From positions 1-64,000 of the forward strand of contig BMQD01000014.1 of the NCBI GenBank assembly GCA_014647935.1: a stretch of DNA of 64,000 nt. The letters are read 5' to 3'. Position 1 is the stretch's first letter, and every line of letters begins with the position of its first letter. Both the position numbers and the translations under genes were made by a program. Positions 10,263 to 21,565 of this stretch are shown one piece after another. This DNA comes from Planomonospora parontospora. Its GTDB lineage: Bacteria; Actinomycetota; Actinomycetes; Streptosporangiales; Streptosporangiaceae. The notes beneath the pieces were generated by a model, which was given only the letters and a program-made list of their open reading frames with translations, did no database searches and was not told the origin of the DNA.

Positions 10263-11646
10263 TGGGAACCTCCGCAGTCTTGTCAGCGCGTGTCTCCAGC
10301 GCGGCCGCTGCCCCGTGGTAGTGCGGCAGGTCGAGCGGCGGTACGGGGAACCCGCCGGCGTGCGGGTCCTCCTGGAGCTGCCGGTACTCCGCCTCGACCT
10401 GGGCCGCCCTGGCCTCCTTGCGCTTCTGCAGGACGTTGTCGAAGCGCAGCCAGATGGCGAAGCCGCCGACGACCACGACCGAGGCGATGATCATGACGAC
10501 GGTCCGGTCGGTGCCCTGCAGCTGCATGGCGCGGACGGTGGCGACCAGCATGATCCAGCCGAGGTTGATCGGGATGAGGACCTTCCAGCCCAGCGCCATC
10601 AGCTGGTCGTAGCGGACCCGCGGCAGCGAGGCGCGGCACCAGATGAAGAAGGCGAACAGCAGCACCATCTTCAGGAAGAACCAGAGCAGCGGCCACCAGC
10701 CGGTGTTGGCCTCCGGCCAGAACGTGCTGATCGGGAACGGGGCCCGCCAGCCGCCCATGAACAGGGTGATCGACACGGCCGAGACCACGAAGACGTTGAC
10801 GTACTCGGCGAGCATGATGACGGCGAACTTCAGCGAGTTGGAGTACTCGGTCTGGAAGCCGCCGACCAGCTCGCCCTCGCCCTCGGGCAGGTCGAAGGGG
10901 ACCCGGTTGGTCTCGCCCAGCATGGTGACGATGTAGATCAGGAAGGACGGGATGAGCAGGATCATGTACCACGAGGGCATCGGGATCGACAGCCCGCCCA
11001 GCGTGACCGTGTTGCCCTCCGCCTGCGCGGCGACGATCTCCGAGGTGGAGAGCGTGCCCGCGTAGAGGAAGACGCCGACGAACGACAGGCCCATCGCGAT
11101 CTCGTAGGAGACCACCTGGGCGCTGGCCCGCAGGCCGCCCAGCATCGCGTACGGCGAGCGGGAGCCCCACCCGGCGAGCACGATGCCGTAGACGCCGATG
11201 GAGGCCATGGCCAGCACCAGCAGCACCGCGACCGGCAGGTCGGTCAGCTGCAGCGGGGTGACCGTGCCGAAGATCGAGACCTTCGGGCCCATCGGGATGA
11301 CCGAGAAGGCGATGAAGGCCGGGGTGGCCAGCACGACCGGGGCGATGAAGTAGATCACCTTGTCCACGGTGCGCGGCATCAGGTCTTCCTTCAGACCCAT
11401 CTTCAGGCCGTCGGCCACCGACTGGAGCAGGCCGAACTTGCCCGCCCGGTTGGGGCCGTACCGGTTCTGCATGCGGGAGATGAGCTTGCGCTCGAACCAC
11501 ACGCCGAACAGCACGCCCAGCATCAGGACGACGAAGATGACCGCGCCCTTGAGGATCATGATCCCGACCGGGTCCTTGCCGAAGTCGGCGAGGCCCGGCA
11601 TGTTCGGGTCGGCAGCCGGTGCCGCGAGAAGAAGAGATGTGTTCAC
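10249..11646 (-). CDS. nuoH: NADH-quinone oxidoreductase subunit H
   Basis: Quinone-chamber membrane subunit, 465 aa, with eight or more hydrophobic segments. [20 protein letters not shown] and [18 protein letters not shown] are the conserved cytoplasmic loops lining the quinone site. A charged tail of roughly 50 residues follows the last helix. The GTG start ([10 protein letters not shown]) is preceded by a 46-bp element shared with the nuoB/nuoC spacer, which contains GAGGAG about 13 bases before the start. Confidence 0.96.
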   Translation of the reverse strand: MNTSLLLAAPAADPNMPGLADFGKDPVGIMILKGAVIFVVLMLGVLFGVWFERKLISRMQNRYGPNRAGKFGLLQSVADGLKMGLKEDLMPRTVDKVIYFIAPVVLATPAFIAFSVIPMGPKVSIFGTVTPLQLTDLPVAVLLVLAMASIGVYGIVLAGWGSRSPYAMLGGLRASAQVVSYEIAMGLSFVGVFLYAGTLSTSEIVAAQAEGNTVTLGGLSIPMPSWYMILLIPSFLIYIVTMLGETNRVPFDLPEGEGELVGGFQTEYSNSLKFAVIMLAEYVNVFVVSAVSITLFMGGWRAPFPISTFWPEANTGWWPLLWFFLKMVLLFAFFIWCRASLPRVRYDQLMALGWKVLIPINLGWIMLVATVRAMQLQGTDRTVVMIIASVVVVGGFAIWLRFDNVLQKRKEARAAQVEAEYRQLQEDPHAGGFPVPPLDLPHYHGAAAALETRADKTAEVPSGSN

Positions 11647-11653
11647 AGGTAGC

Positions 11654-11699
11654 TCACCGCTCCTCGTTCGCTACGCGGACCGCTCGCACCTCGCGGACC
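11654..11699. repeat. nuo spacer repeat, copy 1 (nuoG/nuoH gap)
   Basis: The sequence TCACCGCTCCTCGTTCGC at 11654-11671 is identical to 18223-18240 in the nuoC/nuoB gap. After eight poorly matched bases, CCGCTCGCACCTCGCGGACC (11680-11699) matches 18249-18268 with one difference. Read on the coding strand, it ends in GAACGAGGAGCGGTGA shortly before the nuoH start, so it may supply the ribosome site. Confidence 0.75.
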
Positions 11700-11730
11700 G
11701 CTTCGCTCACTGCGTCGGGCCGTATCCCGC

Positions 11731-14166
11731 TCATGAGGCACTTCCGATCTTGACGATGTCGCCGGCCGCGGCGCGCAGGTCGCGGATCACCGAGCGGCCG
11801 CCCGAGTTGGCCGGCAGCCACACCACCCGGTCGGGCAGGCCGGCGATCCGCACCGGCAGGCTCAGCGAGCCCTTCCCGGTGGTGACGGTGATCTTGTCAC
11901 CGTCGGCGACGCCCGCCTCGGCCGCGGTGGCCGCCGACAGCAGCGCCTCGGCCACCGGAGCGGTACCCGCCAGGAACGGCTCCCCAACCTGGAGGCGGCC
12001 GTCGTCGAGCAGCTGGTGCCAGGTGGCCAGGACGGCCTCGCCGGCCTGCGGGACGGCGGCGGCCGTGCCCGCGGACACGGCCGGGGCCGCGGCCCGCGCG
12101 CCCCGCCACGCGCCGAGCGAGGCGAGCTCGCGCCGGGCGGCGGCCGGGTCCGGCAGGCCCAGGTGCACGTCCATGTGGTCGGCGATCGCGGAGATGATCC
12201 GCAGGTCGCTCATCACCCCGGGTACCGGCAGGGCCTCGGCGAAGGTACGGCCGCGGCCCTCCCAGTTGACGAACGTGCCCGACTTCTCGACCACCGCGGC
12301 GACCGGCAGCACCACGTCGGCGCGGTCGGTGACCGCGCTGGCGCGCTGCTCCAGGCTCACGATGAACGGGGTGTTCTCCAGGGCCGCCAGGGCGGTCTCC
12401 GGGTCGGGCAGGTCGTAGGGGTCGACACCGGCGACGACGAGGGCGTCGAGCTCCTCGCCGAGCGCCGCCGCCAGCATGGCGGAGGTGTCGCGGCCCGGGG
12501 TGTCGGGCAGCGAGGCGACGTCCCAGGCCCTGGCCACCTCGGCGCGGGCCTCGGCGTCGTCGGCCGGGCGGCCGATCGGGAGCAGGCCGGGCAGCGCCCC
12601 GGCCTCCAGCGCGCCGCGCTCGCCGGCGCGGCGCGGGACCCAGGCCAGCCGGGCGCCGCTCGCCTCGGTGAGCTTCAGCAGGGCCGTCAGCGCGCCGGGG
12701 ACGGTCGCCAGACGCTCACCGGCCAGGATGACCGCGCCGGGCTTCCGGACCGCCTCGGCGGCCTCGGCGAGCGCCGGGGCGGACGAGGCCAGGTCCGCGA
12801 GGACCTTCGCCTCGGTGCCGGGGACGGCCTCCACGAGCGTGCCGCTCATCTTGGCCAGGCCGGGGGTGGCGAACGGCGCGACGGAGAAGACCTTCAGGCC
12901 CTTCTTCCGCCAGGCCTTGCGCAGCCGCAGGAAGACGATCGGCGACTCCTCGTCGGGCTCGAAGCCCACCAGGAACACCGCCGGGGCGTTCTCCAGGTCG
13001 CGGTAGCGGATCTCGATGCCCTTGCCCGCGACGGCGTGCGCCAGGAAGCGCGCCTCCTCCTCGGAGTGCGGCCGGGCCCGGAAGTCGACGTCGTTGGTGC
13101 CGAGGGCGATCCGGGCGAACTTCGCGTAGCCGTACGCCTCCTCGACGGTGGCGCGGCCGCCGACCAGCACGCCCGCGCGCCCGCGGGCGGCGGCCAGGCC
13201 CTTGGCCGCGGCGGCGAACGCCTCGGGCCAGGAGGCCGGGACCAGGTGGCCCTCCTCGTCACGGACGAGGGGGGTCTTCAGCCGGTCGGGCTGGTTGGCG
13301 TAGGCGAAGGCGAAGCGGCCCTTGTCGCAGTTCCACTCCTCGTTGACCTCCGGGTCGTTGCCGGCCAGGCGCCGGGTGACCTTGCCGCGGCGGTGGTCGG
13401 TCCGCAGCGAGCAGCCGCTGGCGCAGTGCTCGCACGCGGTGGGGGTGGAGACCAGGTCGAAGGGGCGGGCCTGGAAGCGGTAGGCGGCGCTGGTCAGCGC
13501 GCCCACCGGGCAGATCTGGATGGTGTTGCCGGAGAAGGAGGACTGGAACGGCCTGCCGTCGGCCGTGCCGACCTGCTCCTTGGCCCCGCGCTCGAAGAAC
13601 TCGATGAGCGGGTCGCCGGCGATCTCGTCGGAGAAGCGCAGGCAGCGCGCGCACTGCACACAGCGCTCGCGGTCCAGCAGCACCTGGGTGGAGAGCGGGA
13701 CGGGCTTCTCGAACACGCGCTTGTGCTCGTGGAAGCGGGACTCGCCCTGGCCGTTGGACATGGCCTGGTTCTGCAGCGGGCACTCGCCGCCCTTGTCGCA
13801 GACCGGGCAGTCCAGCGGGTGGTTCATGAGCAGCAGCTCCATGACACCGCGCTGCGCCTTCTCCGCGACCGGGGAGGTGAGCTGGGTCTGCACGACCATG
13901 TTCGGCGCGACCTCGATGGCGCAGGAGGGCTGCGGCTTGGGGAAGCCGCGGCCGTTGCCCGCGTCCGTGATCTCCACCAGGCACTGGCGGCAGTTGGCCG
14001 CCGGGTCCAGCAGCGGGTGGTCGCAGAAGCGCGGGATCTGGATGCCGATCAACTCGGCCGCCCGGATGATCATCGTCCCCTTCGGGACGCTCACCTGGAA
14101 CCCGTCGATCGTCAGGGTCACCAGCTCCGCCGGCTGCTGCGCCGGGGTGGTGGGTTCGACGCTCAT
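11731..14166 (-). CDS. nuoG: NADH-quinone oxidoreductase subunit G
   Basis: Largest peripheral subunit of complex I, 811 aa. N-terminal 2Fe-2S ferredoxin domain ([15 protein letters not shown]), His-Cys cluster region ([13 protein letters not shown]), a further 4Fe-4S pair ([12 protein letters not shown], later CPVG), then a molybdopterin-oxidoreductase-like 4Fe-4S domain. [12 protein letters not shown] plus a distal CDKG keep all four cysteines for the extra N7 cluster. The C-terminal half is a degenerate molybdopterin-binding fold with no expected cofactor. CGGAGGAGGCACC precedes the ATG. An 84-bp spacer with a repeated element separates it from nuoH. Confidence 0.96.
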   Translation of the reverse strand: MSVEPTTPAQQPAELVTLTIDGFQVSVPKGTMIIRAAELIGIQIPRFCDHPLLDPAANCRQCLVEITDAGNGRGFPKPQPSCAIEVAPNMVVQTQLTSPVAEKAQRGVMELLLMNHPLDCPVCDKGGECPLQNQAMSNGQGESRFHEHKRVFEKPVPLSTQVLLDRERCVQCARCLRFSDEIAGDPLIEFFERGAKEQVGTADGRPFQSSFSGNTIQICPVGALTSAAYRFQARPFDLVSTPTACEHCASGCSLRTDHRRGKVTRRLAGNDPEVNEEWNCDKGRFAFAYANQPDRLKTPLVRDEEGHLVPASWPEAFAAAAKGLAAARGRAGVLVGGRATVEEAYGYAKFARIALGTNDVDFRARPHSEEEARFLAHAVAGKGIEIRYRDLENAPAVFLVGFEPDEESPIVFLRLRKAWRKKGLKVFSVAPFATPGLAKMSGTLVEAVPGTEAKVLADLASSAPALAEAAEAVRKPGAVILAGERLATVPGALTALLKLTEASGARLAWVPRRAGERGALEAGALPGLLPIGRPADDAEARAEVARAWDVASLPDTPGRDTSAMLAAALGEELDALVVAGVDPYDLPDPETALAALENTPFIVSLEQRASAVTDRADVVLPVAAVVEKSGTFVNWEGRGRTFAEALPVPGVMSDLRIISAIADHMDVHLGLPDPAAARRELASLGAWRGARAAAPAVSAGTAAAVPQAGEAVLATWHQLLDDGRLQVGEPFLAGTAPVAEALLSAATAAEAGVADGDKITVTTGKGSLSLPVRIAGLPDRVVWLPANSGGRSVIRDLRAAAGDIVKIGSAS

Positions 14167-14218
14167 GGTGCCTCCTCCGTCGGCCCCATGACCGAAACGG
14201 TGCCGCGGCTGCAGTCGC

Positions 14219-15508
14219 TCACTTGGCCCCCCACACCGTGGACGGGGCGTGGTCGAACGGGCAGCCGCCGATCTCGAAGTGCTTGAGGTACTCGTCGCGG
14301 AAGTGCTTCACCGACGAGTGGATGGGGCTGGTCGCGCCGTCCCCCAGGGCGCAGAAGGAGCGGCCCAGGATGTTGTCGGCGATGTCCGTGATCGTGGTCA
14401 GGTCCTCCTCGGTGCCCTGACCCTTCTCCAGCCGCTTGAGCACCTGCTTGAGCCAGTAGGTGCCCTCCCGGCAGGGGGTGCACTTGCCGCAGGACTCGTG
14501 CGCGTAGAACTCGGTCCACCGCATGACGGCGCGGACCACGCAGGTCGTCTCGTCGAAGATCTGCAGGGCCCGGGTGCCGAGCATGGAGCCCTTGGCGCCG
14601 ACCGACTCGAAGTCGAGCGGCACGTCCAGGTGCTCGTCGGTGAAGATCGGGGTGCTCGACCCGCCGGGCGTCCAGAACTTCAGCCGGTGCCCCGCGCGGA
14701 TGCCGCCCGCCATGTCGAGGAGCTCGCGCAGCGTGATGCCGAGCGGCGCCTCGTACTGGCCGGGCCGGGTGACGTGGCCGGACAGCGAGAAGATGCCGAA
14801 GCCGGCCGACTTCTCGGTGCCCATGCCGGCGAACCACTCGGCGCCGTTGGCGATGATCGAGGGAACACTCGCGATGGACTCGACGTTGTTGATCACAGTG
14901 GGGCAGGCGTACAGGCCCGCCACCGCCGGGAACGGAGGCTTGAGACGGGGTTGGCCGCGATATCCCTCGAGCGAGTCGAGCAGCGCCGTCTCCTCGCCGC
15001 AGATGTAGGCGCCCGCGCCGGAGTGCACGACCAGCTCCAGGTCGTAGCCGGAGCCGAGGATGTCCTTGCCGAGGAAGCCGGCCTCGTAGGCCTCGCGCAC
15101 GGCCGCGTGCAGGCGGCGGATGACGTGCAGGACCTCGCCGCGCACGTAGATGAAGGCCTGGTTGGCGCGGATGGCGTAGGACGCGATGATCACGCCTTCC
15201 ACCAGCGCGTGCGGGTTGGCCATCATCGTCGGGATGTCCTTGCACGTGCCCGGCTCGGACTCGTCGGCGTTGACCACCAGGTAGTGCGGCTTGCCGTCGC
15301 CCTGCGGGATGAAGCCCCACTTCATGCCGGTGGGGAAGCCCGCGCCGCCGCGGCCGCGCAGACCGGAGTCCTTGACCGCCTGGATGACGGCGTCGGGCTC
15401 CATGCCCAGCGCCTTCCTGGCCGCCTTGTAGTCCCCGCCGTAGCCGGGCAGGGTGAAGGAGTCGGGCCGGTCCCAGTTCGCGGTGAGGACCGGGGTGAGA
15501 GTCGTCAT
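14219..15508 (-). CDS. nuoF: NADH-quinone oxidoreductase subunit F
   Basis: FMN- and NADH-binding subunit that takes the hydride from NADH, 429 aa. Clear motifs are [15 protein letters not shown] (nucleotide binding), [14 protein letters not shown], and [13 protein letters not shown] with a distal cysteine for the N3 4Fe-4S cluster. The ATG start ([15 protein letters not shown]) overlaps the nuoE stop as ATGA; the longer frame upstream is a nuoE shadow. It works with NuoE and NuoG as the dehydrogenase module. Confidence 0.97.
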   Translation of the reverse strand: MTTLTPVLTANWDRPDSFTLPGYGGDYKAARKALGMEPDAVIQAVKDSGLRGRGGAGFPTGMKWGFIPQGDGKPHYLVVNADESEPGTCKDIPTMMANPHALVEGVIIASYAIRANQAFIYVRGEVLHVIRRLHAAVREAYEAGFLGKDILGSGYDLELVVHSGAGAYICGEETALLDSLEGYRGQPRLKPPFPAVAGLYACPTVINNVESIASVPSIIANGAEWFAGMGTEKSAGFGIFSLSGHVTRPGQYEAPLGITLRELLDMAGGIRAGHRLKFWTPGGSSTPIFTDEHLDVPLDFESVGAKGSMLGTRALQIFDETTCVVRAVMRWTEFYAHESCGKCTPCREGTYWLKQVLKRLEKGQGTEEDLTTITDIADNILGRSFCALGDGATSPIHSSVKHFRDEYLKHFEIGGCPFDHAPSTVWGAK

Positions 15509-16157
15509 GCCTCGGGGGCCTTCCATCCGTTGGCCTTGGCGACCTTCAGGCCCTCCAGGGAGGGGCCCGCCGCCGAGGGGCCGTCGCCGGCCAGGTCGTC
15601 GGGGAGTCCCGACAGGACCCGCGACGCCTCCTTGAAGGTGCAGAGCTTCTTCGGGCCGCGGGTCGGGGAGACGTCCTTGCCGTCCCGCAGGTCGTCGACG
15701 AGCTGCTTGGCCGAACCGGGCGTCTGGTTGTCGAAGAACTCCCAGTTGACCATCATCACCGGGGCGAAGTCGCAGGCGGCGTTGCACTCCAGCCGCTCCA
15801 GCGAGATCTTCCCGTCCGGGGTCGCCTCGTCGTGCCCGACGCCGACGTGCTCGGAGAGCTCGTCCCAGATCTGGTCGCCGCCCATGACGGCGCAGAGCGT
15901 GTTGACGCACACGCCGACGTGGTAGTCGCCCATCGGCTTGCGCTTGTACATCGTGTAGAACGTGGACACGCCCACGACCTCGGCCTTGCTCAGGCCGAGC
16001 ATCTCGGCGCAGAACTCGTGGCCGTCGTCGGAGACGTAGCCGTCCACCGACTGCACCAGGTGCAGCAGCGGCAGCAGGGCCGACCGCGTCCTGGGATAGC
16101 GGCCGATGATCTCCTTGGCGTCCCGTTCCAGACGCTCGCGGACTTCCGGCGAATACG

Positions 16158-16161
<4 letters not shown>
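15505..16161 (-). CDS. nuoE: NADH-quinone oxidoreductase subunit E
   Basis: 2Fe-2S subunit (cluster N1a) of the NADH dehydrogenase module, 218 aa. The thioredoxin-like fold carries its four cysteine ligands in CVNTLC and CNAAC. Start chosen at GTG 16161 ([18 protein letters not shown]) because it overlaps the nuoD stop as GTGA and matches the family N-terminus; the frame open further upstream is the nuoD shadow. A C-terminal tail of about 50 residues extends beyond the fold. Confidence 0.95.
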
Positions 16162-17483
<1,322 letters not shown>

Positions 17484-17538
17484 GAGTCCTCCTCCGTCGC
17501 GCTCGTCCGCGAACTGCTGCGCTCCATGGCTCGCTCGC

Positions 17539-18216
17539 TCACTTGTAGGACCTCCTCTGGTCCGGCGGCGGGATCTGCGCACCGCGGTAGTCGACCGGGA
17601 TGCCGCCGAGCGGGTAGTCCTTCCGCTGGGGGTGGCCGTCCCAGTCGTCGGGCATCATGATGCGGGTCAGCGCCGGGTGCCCGTCGAAGACGATCCCGAA
17701 GAAGTCCCAGGTCTCCCGCTCGTGCCAGTCGTGCGTCGGGTAGATCGACACGCTGGACGGGATGTGCGGGTCGGCGTCGGGGCAGGACACCTCGACGCGC
17801 AGGCGCCGGTTGTGCGTGATCGAGCACAGGTGGATGACCGCGTGCAGCTCCTCACCCTCCAGGTGGGGGTAGTGCACGCCGGAGACGCCCAGCGAGAGCT
17901 CGAAGCGGAGCGCGGGGTCGTCGCGCAGGTGCCGCAGGACGTCCAGCAGCCGCTCGCGCCTGACGTGGAAGGTCAGCTCGCCCCGGTCCACGACCACGCG
18001 CTCGACCGCGTCGGCCAGGTCTCCGCCGAGCGCGCGCTCCAGCTCGTCGGCGACCGCGTCGAAGTATCCGCCGTAGGGGCGGGGGGTCGACAGCCGGGGC
18101 GCCCGGCGCACGACGAGACCGCCGAAGCCGGAGGTGTCACCGGCGTCCCGGGCCCCGAACATGCCCAGGTGGGCGACCGGCTCCTCCGGCACGCCGGGGA
18201 GGTTGTCAGTGCTCAT
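17539..18216 (-). CDS. nuoC: NADH-quinone oxidoreductase subunit C
   Basis: 30-kDa-type subunit of the peripheral arm, 225 aa. The conserved block [23 protein letters not shown] and the end [16 protein letters not shown] are diagnostic. NuoC and NuoD are separate here, unlike the enterobacterial fusion. The ATG lies 12 bases beyond a GAGGAG contained in a repeated spacer element. Confidence 0.95.
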   Translation of the reverse strand: MSTDNLPGVPEEPVAHLGMFGARDAGDTSGFGGLVVRRAPRLSTPRPYGGYFDAVADELERALGGDLADAVERVVVDRGELTFHVRRERLLDVLRHLRDDPALRFELSLGVSGVHYPHLEGEELHAVIHLCSITHNRRLRVEVSCPDADPHIPSSVSIYPTHDWHERETWDFFGIVFDGHPALTRIMMPDDWDGHPQRKDYPLGGIPVDYRGAQIPPPDQRRSYK

Positions 18217-18222
18217 GGTCGT

Positions 18223-18268
18223 TCACCGCTCCTCGTTCGCGGCACGGGCCGCTCGTACCTCGCGGACC
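18223..18268. repeat. nuo spacer repeat, copy 2 (nuoB/nuoC gap)
   Basis: Partner of the element at 11654-11699: 18 identical bases (18223-18240), eight variable, then 20 bases (18249-18268) with one mismatch. It lies at the same position relative to the downstream start codon in both spacers. Confidence 0.75.
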
Positions 18269-18299
18269 ACGCCGCGGACTCCGGGGCGCTCGCTCCGAG

Positions 18300-18851
18300 T
18301 CATTTGCCCGTCCCCTGATCGATCAGCGGCAGCGTCCGGAGTGCCCGCAGCTCGAGCTCGTCGATCTGCTTGGCGCGGTGGGCACCGAACTTCATGTTCT
18401 GGATCTTGTCGTGCAGCTTCACGATCGAGTCGATGAGCATCTCCGGCCGCGGCGGGCAGCCGGGCAGGTAGATGTCGACGGGGACGACGTGGTCCACGCC
18501 CTGCACGATGGCGTAGTTGTTGAACATGCCCCCGCTGGAGGCGCAGACACCCATGGCGATGACCCACTTGGGCTCGGCCATCTGGTCGTAGATCTGGCGC
18601 AGGACCGGGGCCATCTTCTGGGACAGCCGGCCCGCGACGATCATCAGGTCGGCCTGGCGGGGAGACGCCGAGGCGCGCTCCATGCCGAAGCGCGCCAGGT
18701 CGTGCTTGGGACCGCCGGTCGACATCAGCTCGATCGCGCAGCAGGCCAGGCCGAAGGTGGCCGGCCAGACGGAGTTCTTGCGCGCCCAGCCGGCCACCTG
18801 CTCGACCGTGCTCAGCAGGAAGCCGCTGGGGAGTTTCTCTTCAAGTCCCAT
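18300..18851 (-). CDS. nuoB: NADH-quinone oxidoreductase subunit B
   Basis: Carries the terminal cluster N2 that passes electrons to menaquinone, 183 aa. The unusual adjacent cysteine pair is at residues 37-38 ([14 protein letters not shown]), with the further ligands in MGVCASSGG and [10 protein letters not shown]. It follows nuoA by 4 bp. Confidence 0.97.
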   Translation of the reverse strand: MGLEEKLPSGFLLSTVEQVAGWARKNSVWPATFGLACCAIELMSTGGPKHDLARFGMERASASPRQADLMIVAGRLSQKMAPVLRQIYDQMAEPKWVIAMGVCASSGGMFNNYAIVQGVDHVVPVDIYLPGCPPRPEMLIDSIVKLHDKIQNMKFGAHRAKQIDELELRALRTLPLIDQGTGK

Positions 18852-18855
18852 AGTC

Positions 18856-19215
18856 CTAATCCCAGTCCAGACCCTTGCGGCGCCACACGTACGCGTAGGC
18901 GACGAGCACGGTGACGATGAACAGCAGCATCTCGACCAGTCCGAACAGCCCGAGCTGGTCGAACGCGACCGCCCACGGGTAGAGGAAGATGATCTCGATG
19001 TCGAAGACGATGAAGAGCATCGCCGTGATCATGTACTTCAGCGGGAAGCGGCCGCCGCCGACCGGCTGGGGGGTGGGCTCGATGCCGCACTCGTAAGCGT
19101 CGAGCTTCGCGCGGTTCCAGCGTTTGGGACCGGTGAAGGGCGCGATCGTCACCGAAAAGATCGCGAAGCCCGCTCCCAGAACGGCGAGCACCAGGATGGG
19201 TGCGTACAGCTCCAT
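18856..19215 (-). CDS. nuoA: NADH-quinone oxidoreductase subunit A
   Basis: Small membrane subunit of complex I, 119 aa, three transmembrane helices. The loop [20 protein letters not shown] contains the conserved ECG segment near the quinone site. The start is preceded by GGGAGAGGAGGCG. The 118-bp gap to the upstream reductase gene shows no clear promoter, so readthrough from the Rex-controlled promoter ahead of that gene is likely, though a separate nuoA promoter is not excluded. Confidence 0.95.
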   Translation of the reverse strand: MELYAPILVLAVLGAGFAIFSVTIAPFTGPKRWNRAKLDAYECGIEPTPQPVGGGRFPLKYMITAMLFIVFDIEIIFLYPWAVAFDQLGLFGLVEMLLFIVTVLVAYAYVWRRKGLDWD

Positions 19216-19333
19216 CGCTACGCCTCCTCTCCCATCTCCACGCGCGCCGGCGCGTAGCTCACGTTGTCATGACGCATAAGTCTAGGCGGGGGCATGATTA
19301 CCATTCGTCCCGGCTTCCGGATGTTTTGTGAGG

Positions 19334-20611
19334 TCATGCCGGTGGTGCGACCTTCGACAGGGCATTGATGATCCGGTCTGACGCGTCGCCTCGCCGGTCG
19401 GTGAGATTAGCAAGGAGTTTGAGCGCGAAGCGCATCAGGCGGGGGTGCGGGAGCGCGTGCCGGGTCGCGAAGTTCATCACGCCGCGCCGGCTGATCAGCT
19501 CGACGAAGCCCCTGCCGAGCGTGAAGTAGCCGCCGTAGGCGTCCTTCAGCACCTGCGGGTAGGCCCGCAGGACCCGCTCGCGCTGGGCTGCGGTGCCGCG
19601 GCCCAGCGCCTGGACGACGGTCTCGGCCGCGATCCGGCCGGTCTCCATCGCGTAGGCGATGCCCTCGCCGTTGAACGGGTTGATCATCCCGCCCGCGTCG
19701 CCCACCAGCACCAGGCCCCGCGTGTAGTGCGGCTGGCGGTTGAACGCCATCGGCAGCGCGGCGCCCCTGATCGGGGTGGTCATGTTCTCTTCGGTGAAGC
19801 CCCACTCACCGGGCATGTTCTGGGTCCAACGCCGCAGCAGGTCGCGGTAATCCGCGCCCTTGAAGGCCGCGCTGGTGTTCAGCAGCCCCAGGCCCACGTT
19901 GGCGGTGCCGTCCCCCACCCCGAAGATCCAGCCGTAGCCGGGCAGCAGCTGGTCGCCGGCCCACAGCTCCAGCCACGTCTCCAGGTAGTCGTCGTCGTGG
20001 CGGGGGCTGGTGAAGTACGTCCGCACCGCGACGCCCATCGGGCGGTCCTCGCGCTTGTGCAGCCCCATCGCCAGGGAGATGCGGGTCGAGTTGCCGTCGG
20101 CCGCGACCACGAGCCGGGAGCGGTACGCGACCTCCTCGCCGTCCTTCTTCGCGGTCACGCCCACGATGTGGCCGCTGCGGTCGTCGAGGATCGGGCCGGT
20201 GACGTTGACGCCCTGGAGCAGGCGCGCCCCGCCGCGCACCGCGTTGGCGGCCAGGATCTCGTCGAAGTCCTGCCGAGTGCGGACCAGGCCGAAGTCGGGG
20301 TAGCTGGACAGCTCGGGCCAGTCGAGCTCGAAGCGCAAACCGCCGCCGACGACGCGCAGCCCCTTGTTCCTGACCCAGCCGGGGGCGTCGATGTCGATCC
20401 CCATGGCGATGAGCTGCTTCACGGCGCGGGGTGTCAGCCCGTCGCCGCAGACCTTCTCGCGGGGGAACGCGGTCTTCTCCAGCAGCAGGACGTCCAGTCC
20501 GGCCTGGGCGAGATGGAATGCGGTTGTCGAACCGGCGGGCCCGGCGCCGACGACGATGACGTCGGCGTCGGCCTCAGCGACACTCCGATGTGGGGCGGCT
20601 GGCACGGTCAC
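19334..20611 (-). CDS. menJ: Geranylgeranyl-reductase-family FAD enzyme, menaquinone reductase MenJ-like
   Basis: Flavoenzyme that saturates isoprenoid double bonds, 425 aa. The N-terminus has the Rossmann dinucleotide motif VIVVGAGPAGSTTAFHLAQA with downstream LLEKTAFPREKVCGDGLTPRAV, typical of the geranylgeranyl reductase family; GDAGGMINPFNGEGIAYAME binds the FAD diphosphate. Placement between menG and nuo suggests the substrate is menaquinone, as for MenJ (Rv0561c) in mycobacteria; an archaeal-type lipid or chlorophyll role is unlikely here. Start GTG at 20611, with a second GTG two codons on. A perfect Rex-type operator lies 58 bp upstream. Confidence 0.85.
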   Translation of the reverse strand: MTVPAAPHRSVAEADADVIVVGAGPAGSTTAFHLAQAGLDVLLLEKTAFPREKVCGDGLTPRAVKQLIAMGIDIDAPGWVRNKGLRVVGGGLRFELDWPELSSYPDFGLVRTRQDFDEILAANAVRGGARLLQGVNVTGPILDDRSGHIVGVTAKKDGEEVAYRSRLVVAADGNSTRISLAMGLHKREDRPMGVAVRTYFTSPRHDDDYLETWLELWAGDQLLPGYGWIFGVGDGTANVGLGLLNTSAAFKGADYRDLLRRWTQNMPGEWGFTEENMTTPIRGAALPMAFNRQPHYTRGLVLVGDAGGMINPFNGEGIAYAMETGRIAAETVVQALGRGTAAQRERVLRAYPQVLKDAYGGYFTLGRGFVELISRRGVMNFATRHALPHPRLMRFALKLLANLTDRRGDASDRIINALSKVAPPA

Positions 20612-20668
20612 GGGACCTGTCCTGTCCTACACGCTTAGACGGCCTCGGGGTGAGGGGCCTTTCGTTCC

Positions 20669-20688
20669 TTTGTGAAGGTCTTCACAAA
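20669..20688. promoter_or_regulatory. Rex operator (perfect) ahead of menJ-nuo
   Basis: TTTGTGAA (20669-20676), spacer GGTC, TTCACAAA (20681-20688): a perfect 8+8 inverted repeat. The core TGTGAA-N4-TTCACA fits the published Streptomyces Rex consensus TGTGAAC-N3-TTCACA. It lies between menG and menJ, just downstream of a candidate promoter on the minus strand, where binding would block initiation when NADH is low. Rex itself is encoded at 41508-42215. Confidence 0.9.
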
Positions 20689-20701
20689 CTTGTCGGGCGG
20701 C

Positions 20702-20732
20702 AGTCTAACGCTTTCCCGGGTAGAAGTGTCAG
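20702..20732 (-). promoter_or_regulatory. Candidate promoter for menJ-nuo
   Basis: On the minus strand a -35-like CTGACA (20727-20732) and a -10-like TAGACT (20702-20707) are 19 bp apart. Transcription would begin close to the Rex operator at 20669-20688. The -35 overlaps the menG stop codon. The spacing is longer than ideal, so this is a candidate only. Confidence 0.4.
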
Positions 20733-21487
20733 GCGGGTACGGCGGGCGATTCACCATTTTCCGGACCCGGCTTGTAACCCCGGTGCAGAGCGACGATGCC
20801 GAGCGAGAGGTTGCGCCAGGCGACCCGCTCCCAGCCGGCCCGCCGGATGGTCCGCGCGAACTCCGCCTGGTCCGGCCAGGCCCTGATCGACTCGGCGAGG
20901 TACTCGTAGGAATCGGGGTTGGAGCTGACCGCCCTGGCCACGATCGGCAGCATCCGGATGAGGTACTGCGTGTAGACCAGGTCGAAGGACCTGGCCGTCG
21001 GCCGGGAGAACTCGCAGACCACCAGGCGGGCGCCGGGCCTGGCCACCCGGAGCATCTCGCGCAGCGCCTGCTCGGTGTCCGCGACGTTGCGGATGGCGAA
21101 GGAGATCGTCACCGCGTCGAAGCTGTCGTCGGCGAACGGCAGGCTGAGCGCGTCGCCGGCCACGAACGTCACCCCGCGCACCCCGCCGCCGGAGATGCCG
21201 GACCCGCCGCGCCGAGCGACGCCGGTGCGGAGCATGCCGAAGGAGAAGTCGGAGGCGATGGCCCGAGCCCCGAGGGAGGTGAAGGCGTCGGTCGAGGTGC
21301 CGGTCCCGGCGCCCAGGTCGAGCACGAGCTCACCGGGGCCCGCGTCCACCGCGGCCGCGGTGGCCCTGCGCCACAGCCGGTCCTGCCCGAGGGAGAGGAC
21401 GTCGTTCATCAGGTCGTAGCGCCGGGCCGTGCGATCGAACATCGAGGCGACCTCGTGCGGTTGCTTGTCCAGCGAAGCGCGCGTCAT
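20729..21487 (-). CDS. menG: Demethylmenaquinone methyltransferase MenG (UbiE family)
   Basis: SAM-dependent C-methyltransferase for the last step of menaquinone synthesis, 252 aa. Start at ATG 21487 ([18 protein letters not shown]); typical UbiE/MenG features follow: [29 protein letters not shown] motif [16 protein letters not shown] and [29 protein letters not shown]. The open frame runs far upstream but that part reads antisense to the propeller gene. It is transcribed in the same direction as menJ-nuo, 117 bp upstream, and separated from it by a Rex operator. Confidence 0.93.
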   Translation of the reverse strand: MTRASLDKQPHEVASMFDRTARRYDLMNDVLSLGQDRLWRRATAAAVDAGPGELVLDLGAGTGTSTDAFTSLGARAIASDFSFGMLRTGVARRGGSGISGGGVRGVTFVAGDALSLPFADDSFDAVTISFAIRNVADTEQALREMLRVARPGARLVVCEFSRPTARSFDLVYTQYLIRMLPIVARAVSSNPDSYEYLAESIRAWPDQAEFARTIRRAGWERVAWRNLSLGIVALHRGYKPGPENGESPAVPA

Positions 21488-21565
21488 GACAGCAAGCCTA
21501 GGGCCGCGCGCGCAATCCACGGAAAGTAGCGACATCATGACCAAGGGTCTGTTAGAACTTGGCGA

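Noticed and set aside
19216-19333. A second Rex site directly before nuoA
   Set aside because: Only a single half-site-like TTTTGTGA is present near 19326, without the opposite arm, so I do not call an operator.
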